Below, one piece after another: positions 47,408 through 60,054 of a stretch of 64,000 nucleotides of DNA (position 1 is the stretch's first letter; each line of letters starts with the position of its first letter). Under the pieces are notes generated by a model. The model was given only the letters and a program-made list of their open reading frames with translations, was not told the DNA's origin and did not search any database. The position numbers and the translations under genes were made by a program. Source of the stretch: Spirodela intermedia (taxonomy: Eukaryota > Streptophyta > Magnoliopsida > Alismatales > Araceae); contig LR746270.1 in assembly GCA_902729315.2 (NCBI GenBank), positions 6,767,221-6,831,220 on the forward strand, written 5' to 3'.

Positions 47408-50400
47408 CACCTTGCAGATCCAGCGCATCCGTGGGAGTGACCATGGAAGAATCCTTGAATTACTCTTCCCGTTGGGCAGTGACGACCTGTGATTTCTACC
47501 GTGATTTCTTCCTACTTTCTTACCATCCCCTTTCTATTGTTTACGTCGAGTTCTTTCCCTTCCTAGTCCTTTCTTGCTGCTGTCCCTGATGATTTCATAT
47601 CTTCTTTGTTTTTTCTCCGCGATTTCTTCCTTCCTACAGTCCTCCACACACTGTTACCGTCGATTTCTTCTCAACTCGTCCTTTACTATCTGCCAGTGGT
47701 TGTTTCTCTTTCAAACCATTGTGATGGCTGATGTATTCTCCATCTCCCTTTCGTCTCGTCTTCTGACTCTCGATTTCTTCTTTGTCTTCTTTTTATGTCG
47801 GTGTTGACTTTTTCTCTCTTCTTGCTAGTTTTTTCTTCCCGCTGTCACTGTCGATTTCTTATGTCTCATCTCTCCACCACTCCTCTTCTTTTTCTCACAA
47901 AACCTGGCCCGGTTGAACGTCATCAAGCTAGTAAGTTCATCCCAAGGGATTTCTATTTTTCAGTTTAATGTCACAAATTTTGTTCTGGAATATTTTTCTT
48001 TTATTGGATTCAAAAAGTAGTGTCTGTAACATTTTCGGACTAAACCTCCATAACTTTTTACTTCCTATTTGGAACCCCTAAATTCTCTTTATCTCCTTCG
48101 CAGGCTACCAGGGAGGGCGTTCCAGACGCAAGGGGCTGTGTGGCTTTCAGGGGCGAATGGTGTGGATAGCAAGATCTTTTCTAGAGCCATCCTCGCTAAG
48201 GTACAAGTAGTTTCTATGTCATGGATTGATGCTCCGCTTCATGCGGGGAGAGGCGACGGGAGAGAGAGAGAGATGATCGTTCTCGTTTATTCTGTTGTTG
48301 ATGTGATCAAAAACACATTTAGTGACTCATGCATGCAAAGCTAAGAAGTATCCACTTGATGCATTGATTTACCTGGTCATTAGAGGAGGGAGTGAGTGAG
48401 TGAGCGAGAGAGAGAGAGAGAGAGAGAGAGAGCAGGTGATTATCATGTGTTGTTGTCGGTGGGATCGTATAGGATTGGTGAGTTATCCTGGCTAACGCGG
48501 GGACGTATTTTCACGTCATACATTGATCCTTCTGCTCACTGTGGTCTTGTGTGTTGGGAGGAGGGGGGGAGGGACAGAGAGAGAGATGACTGATCTTAAT
48601 TGTCTTCTCGTACTTTGCTGACGGGGGGGGGCGGGGCGGGGGGTACCATATATTTAGGGAATTTGGAGAATTCCTCGAAATCTCCAAGTTCATCTGGTGG
48701 AAATCATCTCTTGCCAACATCTGACTGGTCTTTATACCTCTCCTTTTTCCGTGGACGCCTATCTTGCTCGAATGCTGGGCCTTCCGTACCAGAGCGCTCA
48801 GATTCAGGTAATCTCCTCAGTTCTGCCGGGCGTTCTGTCTGAACCCCTCTGCAGGACCCTATTGGACAACTAGCTCCAGAGATGACCAGGCTCTGTGTTC
48901 TTATCGCAGACGGTCGTTTGTATTCCTCTCTCTGGTGGAGTCCTGGAGATCGGCACAACCGATTGGGTGAGGGCCAAGAAGCATGGATGGTATCTAGGAA
49001 TCCTTCGTTTGAATGTCAGAGACTTGGACTAATCTCTAGTGCATCAGGTTGAAGAAGACCCGGATCTGATTCAGCAAGTGAAGAATGTCTTCAGAGCCTG
49101 CCGCAGCGACTACGCCCTCTCGGAGTTCTCCACCAGCAATCCGGCCCCCGGCCAGCAGCCCTTCTCCGGCCACCACGTCGGAGATTACGGAGACGTCGAC
49201 GATGGAGCAGAGTCTACGTACTGCTCGAGAGCACGCGAAGAATCCCCCGTTGAAGATTTTGAGATCCCGGAGGAGACGACTACGCATAATGTAGCCGCTG
49301 TAGGGAAAAATAGGCCACCGGAGGACCTCTCTGACTGCGGTGGACTCCTCGATGACCGCCGGAGATCGGCGTTCTCCCCCTGGAGCCCTAGAGAAGTTCC
49401 CCTTCTCATGCAGCAATGGGGGCATCCTCAGAAAACACTTAAGCTGGTCCTCCGCACCATACCCTATCTCTATGGCGGTTGGGGAGATGAGAGATCGCCA
49501 AAGTCGACGGAGGGGGAGGATCTGCTGAGTGGAAAGCATGTTCTGGCGGAGCGGAAAAGAAGGGAGAAACTCAACGAGAAGTTCCTCGCCCTCCGATCAC
49601 TGGTGCCATCCGGGACCAAGGTACGGAACGTACCAGAATAATAACACGTTAAATACCCCCAAAGCAACTTTTTTAGTGAGCGTTGGAATTTATTTTATTC
49701 GACACTACTTGTTTTGGATTGAAAAGTCCTTAATTTTTAACGATAAGAATGTATGTTAATTACTTCCTTTATGATCGCAGGTGGACAAGGCTTCCGTACT
49801 GGGTGATACGGTCAACTACATAAAGCAATTACTGAGACGCACGGAAGAGAATGAAGCCCGAATCAGGCAAATCGAGAGCGAGAAGACAACAATAGCACCT
49901 AATGTCTTCGCTTCTGATGGCGGAGAGCGGACGACGAACCCTAAGAGGAGGTCGGAAGCGACTGGTGTGACGACCAGAGCCGGCAGGAAGAGGCCGAGAG
50001 CTTCGTGTAATGACAGCGAGTTGGTCAACGGTGGCAGCCTGCATGTGTCCGTAATTGAAACGGACATGCTCGTGGAGATGAAGTGTCAAAACGTAGATGG
50101 GCTTCTAGTTAGGATCATGGAAGTACTTGAAGAGCTTCGGTTGGATACTACCTCTATTACATCCGCTTCAACTGATGGCAACTTCAAAGTGGAGATAAGA
50201 GCAAAGGTATGGGCTACTGCTCTGATACGAAGTTAATTGGGCACTTAAGAGTTCAAGCTCTCAAATATTAGCTGATTACCTGTGATTGAGTGGATCAGTT
50301 GCGTAAAAAGTTGTAAATATGACCTTTCCATCACTATATTTGATGGCATAGATACTAAAGTTGACACCTTTATGCTCATTAGCTTGGTTCAGAGTAGCCA

Positions 50401-50579
50401 AGTACCCAGCATCTGGAATTCATCTATGATGATAAGAATGCGTGTATTTTGCACGGACCCATAAAACTAATCACTAAACATTCGAATTTTGTTCCCCCTT
50501 TTTTCAGGTGAAAGAAATTAATGGAAAGAGATCGAGCATTGTTCAGGTAAAGAAAGCGCTCTACCAATTATTGCCTTAG
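46449..50579 (+). CDS. TT8: TT8/AN1-type bHLH transcription factor (subgroup IIIf), gene 2, 8 exons, 550 aa
   Basis: Exons: 46449-46591, 46723-46992, 48104-48200, 48793-48807, 48910-48966, 49048-49620, 49781-50206, 50508-50579. It has the same exon lengths and phases as gene 1 and the same role (flavonoid-pathway bHLH partner of MYB and WD40 proteins). Exons 3-8, with the microexon, the bHLH (H358/E362/R366) and the ACT-like domain, translate identically to gene 1. Exons 1-2 differ: five changes in the first 47 residues (L4Q, C7S, T18N, T20K, Q34H) and a few more in exon 2, including a compensated length change around GEPADENEP and LTEEEDLEPP. The N-terminus is the MYB-contact region, so partner choice might differ. 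The start was chosen by correspondence with gene 1. Confidence 0.9.
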
Positions 50580-52985
50580 TGCTGTAGTAAAATCCATAAT
50601 TTCTGGCTGACATCTCAGAATTTTTTGTTTGTTTTGGTTGGAAAATGTTCACGAGAGTTTGATGTTCACAACTTTCGGGATGTGATAACTTTTGAAGGAT
50701 ATTATAATGTGAAAAGATGGAAATAGTTTCGTTTTGCAAACCTTTGCTCTCTTTTTTTCTTATGAAATATTTACCATGACTACTATAACTCTTTCTTTCT
50801 TTCTTTATTTCTAAATCTTCCATTATGACTTATAGTAATTAATATCAGGTTATTCTATGACTTGCAATGATTGTGGACTTGTTGGTCATTGTTAAAGAGT
50901 CATCAAACGAGAAATGACACTAGTTTTCTATATAGAAACTTTGGAAATCGCATTCTTTCTTTCTTAATTCTTGACAGCATTCTTAAGCAAAGCCTTAGTA
51001 CTTTAATACAACCCCATAGACCTACGCAGAGTTAGTGACTAGTCTATTTGTTTCTCTCTCTTCTCCCAAGGTTTATGAAGTGACATTTGTTATACCTTTT
51101 CACCAACCATAGCCTCTCTCTCTCCTCCATTGATACTTCCCTCTTTCCTAGTAAAGTCTTACATTCTTCATATTGTACTATTAGGAGTTGTGGTTGGAAA
51201 GTGTGCCCCATGTGTCACTTTTGACATGGGTTCCTGTTATTAGATAAATAAAAATATAAAAATATATAATCACAGCAAGTAGCTTATTCCAAATTCATCG
51301 TAACATGCTCCAGAAAATTCTAACTAATACTTTCAGTGTTCTAATCATGTTTAGAATAGGCCTTATCTAGCTATATGCGATTGGAAGTGGGTCATACCTT
51401 GTAGATTCCGAATTTGAGTTTGAATCTATTCATATTCTATAAGACATTAATGATCATCACGAAGTTCACAAGATTTGATTTATCCAATAATTGACTCCAG
51501 AGAGTAAGATCTGAATGGGATTGAAATGAGGGATTTAGTTTGAATCCTAATCGTCATAGATGATTTTATGGTATTCAGTTTGGTTCAAATCTGGGTACTT
51601 CAAGATGGGAGATTTCATTATTCTTGCTATGTCGCCATTTTGATATGGCTCCATTTGTGGGTCTTATCTCTCCACCCCTCCTTGCTCCTAATGCACTCTG
51701 GGAACCAATATGACTGATGAAGAAAGTTCAGAGACTCACTTATGAGAACCGATGTAATTAGATGTTAACGATCTGATGTTGATAATGATCCATTAGTTAT
51801 ATCTCGTACAATCTCTTATACTAATAACATAAACTGTATTATTATAATTAATAAAATTTCTAGCTTAGTTTGATGTCATAGAATCAACCTTCATTAAAGA
51901 TAGTTTTTATTTTCTAGCTTGGCTGATTAGTGTGGTTCTCTAATTTCCTTCTCATGAGATGCATTCTATTAACCAACATATTAAAATAATTATGACATTT
52001 TTTTAGATATTAAAAACTAATATCTAGCCGTATAATTTTTTCTATTAAATTTGATTTTTTTGATATATGCATATTAAAGATATTTGGAATATATTTTCAC
52101 GGGAGAAGTTTGACCGGCCGGTGAGAGGGACCTGCCATGCCCGTGTTTGTGCGGTCCCGTTCCCATTTCCTCGGGCGTCAGCATCCGTGCATCTAGTCGA
52201 TCTTCGTGGGCCCCAGAAAGGCAAGATCTTGGATGCTTTTTGAAAAGTAGGTCCTCTGTAAGTTTATTTATTTAATAGAAGGCCCAGTATTGGAACGTAA
52301 TTCACACCGACTCGTGTGGAACAGGGATGCGTCGCCATCGAGCTGTCCCGGTTATATATTAAAATATATGAATTCATAAAAACATATCGTGTAATTCACA
52401 CAGAAGGTTATTCCTCCACCTATGTTAAGCTGCGGCTCAGCGTACCAACGGAGAGAGGAGGGAGGGAGAGAGAGAGAGAGAGGGGACCAGTGTTATCATT
52501 GATGTGACGTTACTTTCTTTATCACCGTCCTGTTGTATACATGCAATGATGGTGAGAGAAACTCGAAAATTGGGCAGGTCAGTTAGCACTATTGCACTAG
52601 CGTCTTCCTCGCGCCGTCTTAAGCATTTATTAATTTTGGCAAATGGCGGGGGTCACATAAGGCAGTTACGTAGGATATATAATTAAGGCCAAAAGTTACG
52701 GTTATTTTGGTTTTTAGTGGGTCAAATGGCGCGGCTTATTTAAGCCATTTATGTAAGATATAGAAATTTTCTTTCTCACTCTTCACGTGTTTCGTGAAAT
52801 CACTCCCCTCCTCTTCTCCTATTTAACTCTCATAATCCATCATTTTTCCTAAAAATCTCTCCCTCTCTCTCCCACTCTATTTATATATGTATCTATCTAT
52901 CTTCCTCTTGGTTGGCATCACGAACAAAGGGTTCTGTCATAGACGGTGGGTGCTACAACGGGGTGATCAAGACGAGGAAGATTGT
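47303..52985 (+). repeat. Near-identical segmental duplication, copy 2
   Basis: Partner of 35224-40894. It begins near the GA microsatellite in bHLH intron 2 and ends inside exon 2 of the downstream pseudogene. Confidence 0.9.
50580..52929 (+). other. 3' flank of bHLH gene 2 and promoter block of the pseudogene
   Basis: Identical by eye to 38489-40838. The promoter block at 51870-52490 holds a W-box at 52110-52115 and TGCGGCTCAGCGT at 52431-52443. There is no exon 1 between the promoter block and the pseudogene exon 2, so the pseudogene is 5'-truncated. Confidence 0.65.
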
Positions 52986-53550
52986 GCAGCAGACGGAGGA
53001 AGCTGTGGGGCCGGCCGTGGACGAGAAAGAACCTCTGCATAGAGCGCAACAGCTCAAGGACCTCTACCAGTCGCTACTGGCGGAGAAAAATCTAGAGCCG
53101 CCGCGCAGGCCCTGGGAGGCCCTCTCGCCGGAGGACCTCACCGAGTCCGAGTGGTTCTTCCTCATGTACATCTCCTTCTCCTACCCATTGGGTATCGCGT
53201 AAGCACAGTGCACCTCCGCCTTGTTTCCATCTCTCTCTACTCCCTCTCTCTCGTTTTCTCCAGGTTAAACTCCTCTCGTAAACATTTAGGATAGGAGAAT
53301 TGTGGAAAAAATAACGTACGCAAAAACTACAACCAATTGTCCTGCTCTTCTCCGGCAGCATATTAATGCACGCTCGTCTTCTTCCCCCTCGTAATGCATT
53401 GGTTTCGTTTCTTGCCATCATCGAGGTTTCTCGTCTGTGATGTATTTCATGCGTAATCTGGATGGAAGCAGGCATAGTGTGCATAAGGGAGACAAGTTTT
53501 TACCGTATAAGTTCTGAGAAGTGGATAATAGACAGGCAAATCGATAGTTA

Positions 53551-53581
<31 letters not shown>

Positions 53582-53679
53582 CCTCATTACACAAATAGCG
53601 CGCGAACACCGGTTGTTAAATTTGGAGAATTCCGCGAAGAGCCACCCATCTAGAGTACCATATCACGTACTTGAGAGAT

Positions 53680-53711
<32 letters not shown>

Positions 53712-54698
53712 TCACCTTGCACATGCAGCAGCGCATCTATAGGAGTGACCATGGAAGAATCCTTGAATTATTCTTCCCATCGGACAGTGACGACCTGTGA
53801 TTTCTACCGTGATTTCTTTCTTCTACTTTCTTACATCCCCTTTCTATTGTTTACGTCGAGTTCTTTCCCTTTCTAGTCCTTTCTTGCTGCTGTCCCTGAT
53901 GATTTCATATCTTCATTGTTTTTCCCCCGTGATTTCTTCCTTCCTACAGTTCTCCACACACTGTCACCGTCGATTTCTTCTCTCTTGCAACTCGCCCTTT
54001 ACTCTCTGCCGGTGGTTGTTTCTCTTTGGAACCACTGTGATGCTTGATGATTCTCCATCTCTCCCTTTCGTTTCGTCTTCTGACTCTCGATTTCTTTTGT
54101 GTCTTCTCTTTATGTCGGTGTTGACTTTGTCTTTCAGGGTAATTTTTTCTTCCCGCTTTCACAGTCGATATCTTTTGTCTCATATCTCTTCCACTCCCTC
54201 TCTTCTTGCCTAACAAGTCCTGGCCCCGATGAACATCATTAATTTATGTTATTTTTCGGTTTTATTTCAAAATTTTATGTTTTACAATATTTTTCTCTAA
54301 TTTGATACAGAAAGTATTATCTGTAACATTTTCGGACTAAACCTCCATAACTTTTTACTTCCTATTTGGAACTCCTAAGGTCTCTTTATCTCTCTCTTTC
54401 ATTCAGGCTACCAGGGAAGGCTTTCATTATACAAGGGGGTGTGTAACTTTCAGGGGGGAATGGTGTGGATAGCATGATCTTTTCTAGAGCTATCTTCGGT
54501 AAGGTGCAAGCATTTCCGTGTCATGGATTGATGCTCCGCTTCATGCGGGGAGAGGCGAGGGGAGAGAGAGAGAGAGATGAAATCCGTTGTTGATGTGATT
54601 AAACACATTTAGTGAATTATGCATGCAGAGGTAGAAAGCGTCCACTTCATGCATTGATTTACCTGGTTATTAGAGGGAGGGAGTGAATGAGTGAGTGA

Positions 54699-54737
<39 letters not shown>

Positions 54738-56822
54738 GTGATTGATCATCATCGTCTTCTCGGACATTATTGACGGGGTCCGATATATTTAGAGAGCTCC
54801 TCGAGATCTCAGAGTTCATCTGGTATCGTAGTAACCATCTCATGGCAACCTCTGACCCGTCTTAATACCTCTTGCTTTTCCGCGGACGTCTTTCTTCCCT
54901 TCTGTCTGAAACCCTTGACCTTTTTAGACACGTGAGACTTTAAGTGAGGACGTGGCGCAAGTTTCAGTGATGGCTCTGAAGGCATTTAATGCGGAGAGAG
55001 AAGTCGGGTAGACGGGAGAACCGATGGATGGACCAATTCTGATATAGGCCGAACATAGACTCGTTTCCCGAGGTACTCGGTCACGCTTACCGAGGTGACT
55101 CCTGAGCACACCCGGTCAACCTCCGAGCCACGTAAAATCTGTCTCTTGGTTGTAAGTTATTACTTCATACTTTCCGCAAGTCCATATTGGACATTTTACA
55201 TTGACAGATCAAGCCTTCTGTTTTTATCGCAGGCGGTCGTTTGCATTCCTCTCTCTGGTGGAGTCCTAAAGATCGGCACAGCCGATTGGGTGAGGGCCAA
55301 TAAGCATGGATGGTCTCTAGGAATCCGTCTGAATGACAAAAACTTGGACTAATCTCTGGTGCATCAGGTGTAAGAAGACCTGGATTGATTCAGCAAGTGA
55401 GTAAAGTCTTCAGAGCCTCCCGCAGCGACTACGTCCTCTCAAAGTTCTCCACCTGTAACTTGGCCCCCGCCAAGCAGCCCTTCTCCGGCCACTACGTCGG
55501 AGATGACGGATACGTCGACGATGGAGCAGAGTCTACGTACTATTCGAGAGCACGCGAAGAGTCCCTCGATGAAGATTTTGAGATGCCGAAGAAGACGACT
55601 AAGCTTAATGTGGCCACTTAGAGAAAAGTGGGCCACTGGAGCGATGACCGATGGAGATCGGCGTTCTCCCCCTGGAGCCCTAGAGAGGTTCCCCTTCTCA
55701 TGCAGCAAGGGGGGAGTCCTCAGGAAACAGTTGAGCTGGTCCTCCGAACTATACTTTATCTCTATGGCGGTTGGGGAGATGAGAGATCACCAAAGTCGAC
55801 GGAGGGGAAGGATCTGCTGAGTGGAAGCATGTTCTGACGGAGCGGAGAAGAAGGCAGAAGCTCACTAGGAAGTTCCTCGCCCTCCGATCACTGGTACCCT
55901 CCGTGATAATGGTACTCAATGTTCAAGAAAAATAACGCGTTAAATACACCCCAAAACAATTTTGTAATGAGCATTGGAATTTATTTCATTCGTCACTACT
56001 TGTTTTGGGTCGAAAAAGTCCTTAATTTTAACGATAATAATGTATATTAATTACTACCGTTATGATCGTAGGTGGAGAAGGCTTCCATACTGGTGATACG
56101 ATCGACTACATAAAGCAATTACTGAGACGCACGGAAGAGTATGAAGCCCGAATCAGGGAAATGGAGAGTGAGAAGACAATAATAGCACCGAAGGTCATCG
56201 TTTCTGATGGCGGATAGCAGATGACGAACGCAGAAGCGACTGGCATGACGACCAGAGCCGGCAGGCAGAGGCCGTGAGCTTCGTGTAATGGCGGGCTTCG
56301 AGTTGGTCAATGATGGCAGCATGCATGTGTCCGTAATTGACACGGACATGCTCCTGGGTATGAAGTCTCAAAATGTAGACGGGCTTCTAGTTAGGGTCAT
56401 TGAAGCACTTGATGAGCTTCGGTCTGATACTACCTCTATCACGTCTGCTTCAACTTACGGCACCTTCAAAGAGGAGATAAGAGTGAAGATATGGGCTCTC
56501 AAATATTAGTTGATTGAGTACCTGTGATTGACTGGATCTGTTGTGCAAAAAGTTGTAAATGCGGCATTTCCATCACTATAATTGATGGCGTAGATACATA
56601 ACGTGACACCTCTCTGATCCTTAGTGTGGTTCAGAGTAGCTAAGTATCCATCATCTTGAATTCATGTATGATGAGAATAAGAATTCATGCCTTTTCAGGG
56701 ATCCATAGAATTAATCACTAAACATTCTAATTTTGCATCTTTCTTTTCAGAGGAAAGAAACTAATGGAAAGAGATTGAGAATTGTTCAAGTAAAGAAAGC
56801 GCTCTACCAATGATTGGGTTAG
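52930..56822 (+). pseudogene. TT8-type bHLH pseudogene (copy 3)
   Basis: Exon equivalents: 52930-53198 (exon 2), 54407-54503 (exon 3), 55233-55289 (exon 5), 55368-55911 (exon 6), 56072-56488 (exon 7), 56751-56822 (exon 8). Exon 1 and the 15-nt microexon are missing. Defects include Trp-to-stop and a 1-base deletion early in exon 2, stops in exon 3, GTG TAA at the start of exon 6, about 29 bases of deletions in exon 6, a shift just before the bHLH basic region, a 1-base deletion in exon 7, and an exon 7 donor changed from GT to AT. A 264-nt stretch of exon 2 still reads open from an internal Met (52912-53202). It is non-functional as a bHLH factor. Confidence 0.9.
54915..55210. mobile_element. 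Unidentified insertion in the bHLH pseudogene intron, LTR-like
   Basis: About 290 bp with no counterpart in genes 1 and 2, sitting next to a deletion of about 66 bp that removed the microexon. The stretch near 55130-55190 resembles the end of plant LTRs (a 'gtaaaatctgtctcttgg' word). No target duplication was resolved. Confidence 0.35.
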
Positions 56823-57574
56823 TGTTAAAATAAAATCCATAATTTCGGACTGACATTTCAGAATTTTTTGTTATTTTTTGTTGAAAAATGTTCACGGAAT
56901 TCAACCTTCACAACTTTCGGGATGTTATAATCTTTTAAGGATACTATAAATTTCCTTTATGACTTATAGTAGTTAATATTAGGTTATTCTCTAACTTTCA
57001 ATGAATGTGGACCACTTGGATATTGTTAAAGAGTCATCTAACAAACAATGACACTAGTTTTCTATATAGAATCATTATAATCATATTGTTTCTTATTTCT
57101 TGATAGGATTCCTTAGCAAAGCCTAAAGGTTTTTTAACACAATGTTGTAGACCTACACAAAGTTAGTGACTAGTCTATTGTTTCTCTCTTTTCCCAAGGT
57201 TTATGAGGTGAGATTTGTTCTACCTTTTCACTAACCATAGCCTTTCTCCTCTCTCCTCCATTGATACACTTCCTTCACTCCTTCCATATCTTGTTCATTA
57301 CTATTGGCAGTTCAGGTTAGAAATGGTGCCCCATGTGTTACTTTAGACATGGGTTCCTACTATTAGGCAAAAAATTACAAAAAATATATAATCATAGTAC
57401 TTATTTCAAATTCATCTTAATCTATTCTCAAAAATTATAATAGCCACTTCGGGAGTTGGGTTCCAATCATGTTATATTAGGTCTTATCCATCTATATGTG
57501 ATTAAAAGTGGATCAGACCTTGTAGATCCGAAATTTGACTTTAGCTCTATTCAAAATCCATAAGAGATAATAAT
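56823..57574. other. 3' flank of the bHLH pseudogene
   Basis: A diverged copy of 38489-39360 with small deletions. It ends near 57570, where repeat R copy C begins. No gene was seen. Confidence 0.6.
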
Positions 57575-58642
57575 TAATATGTCTTTATTATCATGCATGA
57601 ATAATTAAATAATAATATAATTTTAGCCATAACTTATGATAAATATACTTTTATTTATATTAAATTATGAAAAAAAAAATTAGCTGGTTAGTATAAATTT
57701 TTGAGTAATTATGTGATTTTATGTGAATTTATATAATTTTTATAATCTTATTTTTGAGATAAATAAATAAAAATAAAATAAATAAAAAATAGAAAAAAGA
57801 GGAACCCATATTAGGCGTGACTAAGGATATCTGTGATTTTATGCAAAATTGTGAGTCGTGGCTCGAGTGACTAAGGATGGACCGATAAGGGACATCTGTG
57901 TACCACTAGTTGATAATTAGGCGTATGGTAAAGAGTAGTCATACATATGTGAGAAAAGGACACATTGATTATCAAATCTCATATTATCATATATCTATCT
58001 CAACATTCAACAAATAACCAATGTGAGGCTAAATTAGACATCACAACTTTTTTGAAGGTTTTAATAATTTTAATACTTAAAATATCTCTTATTTATTAGA
58101 AGTAAATATCTTTATAATGTCACTTTATATGGGTATTATCTTACTTATTTCATACTCTCTCATGTAGACAAGTGATTGGCAAGGATTCAAATCCTACTAG
58201 AGGTAAAACTCATATTTTTATTTAATTAAATTGTGATTCTTCTATAAATTTCTAGTGAACGATTAAACTATCAAAATTATTCAATTATCAACAAAGATTT
58301 CATCAATACAACTCACAAAGCATTGTTACTAAAATTATTAAATGATTCTACATAAAAAGATTGTAAAGTTTTTGAGTAAATCATCTCCGATTGATCAATG
58401 AACAAGTCATTGTCAAAAAGAGGGCAATATGTCAAGAGATGAGTTGCCATCTCCTAACAATATGCCAAACCTATTGGGAGGATGACTTAAGGATGAAGCT
58501 CCCTAAGATGCACCCTAATTCTATCTAACTCATTTTTATCGCATGATAACTGCCAAAGATGATTTGATGACTCATTTCATTAGTTTCTAAACTTTATAAG
58601 AAAATTTAAAAGATTATTCATGTTGTCTTTGTCCAATGAGAG
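57575..58642 (-). mobile_element. Repeat family R, copy C (reverse)
   Basis: Reverse complement of copy A from its 3' end (about 21180) to about 19850. It contains the B-box-like word as GGATTCAAATCC (58183-58194). It ends at the start of copy D, so the two copies are in inverted orientation. Confidence 0.7.
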
Positions 58643-60030
58643 TGACATGACTTAGTCGTTGTATAATAAATCACATAAATTTAAAATTTATAAAATTAAA
58701 AATATTAATTTTTAGATATTTAAAAGTATTTATGAATAAATATATCAATTATAATTCAATAAAAGTTCCAAAAATAGTGAAAAAAGGTCAATGTCAAGTA
58801 ATTTTTTCTTTTTTTTCAAAGAATATAATTTTTTATAAATTTTAGATTAAGAAATGAAAATAAAAAATATTTAAAATTTGTGAAAAAAGAAAATAAGGGT
58901 GTTGATGTCATGATGATGTCAATGTCTAATGAACACGAATACAGTAGAAATAGAGTTTCACCTGATGATTCTTACATAAGTGATTAAAAATGATTTAATT
59001 GGTTAAATTAAGATTTATAAAAACCAAAAGAATTTTAATTAAATAAAGAGTAATTTAGAAAATTTAAATCACACAAATTATCTCTAAATGAAGTAAAAAT
59101 TAAGTTGAAAGTAGGAAAAATAGAGTTATGATGTCTTGGCGTCGATGTATCGATGATGCACTAAAATCTTGAATATTTGAGAAGATTATTGTGCAATGTC
59201 TACAACTTCGAAAGCTCTCTTTAGATTAAGATGATGTAACAATCTCTAGATATTATTGCTAGGTTTAAAGATGAATAAAATGAGTCATTGAATCGTCTTT
59301 AGAGATTGTCACCTAGCAAAGCGGAAAAATAGTAATTTTGTAACTCTCTGACGACTATCACCCGACGAAGAGGAACTAGATAGAGGTGGGATGTGTGTCA
59401 AGGAACTTCATCCTCAGGTCTGCGTAGTAAGAGGAGGCTCTTCATCACATTTGATATAGTCTCAAAAGGTGACGACTCATCTCCTAATTGATCGTTCTCT
59501 TTCCGACGACGGCTTATTCGTCGATTAATTAGAGATGCTTTACTTGATAGATTCATAATTTTTTTATCATAAATTATTCAATAATTTTAGTAATAATGTT
59601 TCGTGAATTATATTGACGAGATTTTTGTTGATGATCGAGCAATTCTAGCAACTTAATCCTTCACTAGTAATTGTAGAAAAGTTACGATTTAATTAGATAA
59701 AAATATGAGTTTTTGCTCTAGTAGGATTCAAACTTGCACTGGTCCTCCACCTACATGAAAGACAATGAAATAAGTACGCAAATATCCTTGTCAAATGATG
59801 TCATCAAGTTACCTCTCATTGATAAAGAAAGGATATTGTAGGTATTAAAATCTTCAAAACCTTTTCGAAGAAGGTGTGACATGAGTTTAGTCTTACATCA
59901 GTTGTATGTTAAATTTTGGGATGAATATATAGTAATATCAGATTTACAAGTGATGATTCTTTTTCTTGCGTGTATGACCACTCCTTACCCCACAATTAGT
60001 TGGCCACCGATAATCAAAGAGAACTCTTGA
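58643..60030 (+). mobile_element. Repeat family R, copy D (forward)
   Basis: Starts TGACATGACTTAG and follows copy A from 19101 to about 20670. With copy C it forms an imperfect inverted repeat with arms of about 0.8 kb around a loop of about 0.55 kb. It carries only scattered short frames. Confidence 0.7.
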
Positions 60031-60054
60031 GGTCGTGGACATCACATTATAATT

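Noticed and set aside
52912-53202. 96-codon open frame as a functional short bHLH N-terminal protein
   Set aside because: It starts from an ATG in the former intron, skips exon 1, and reads the correct frame only after a deletion; downstream exons are broken.
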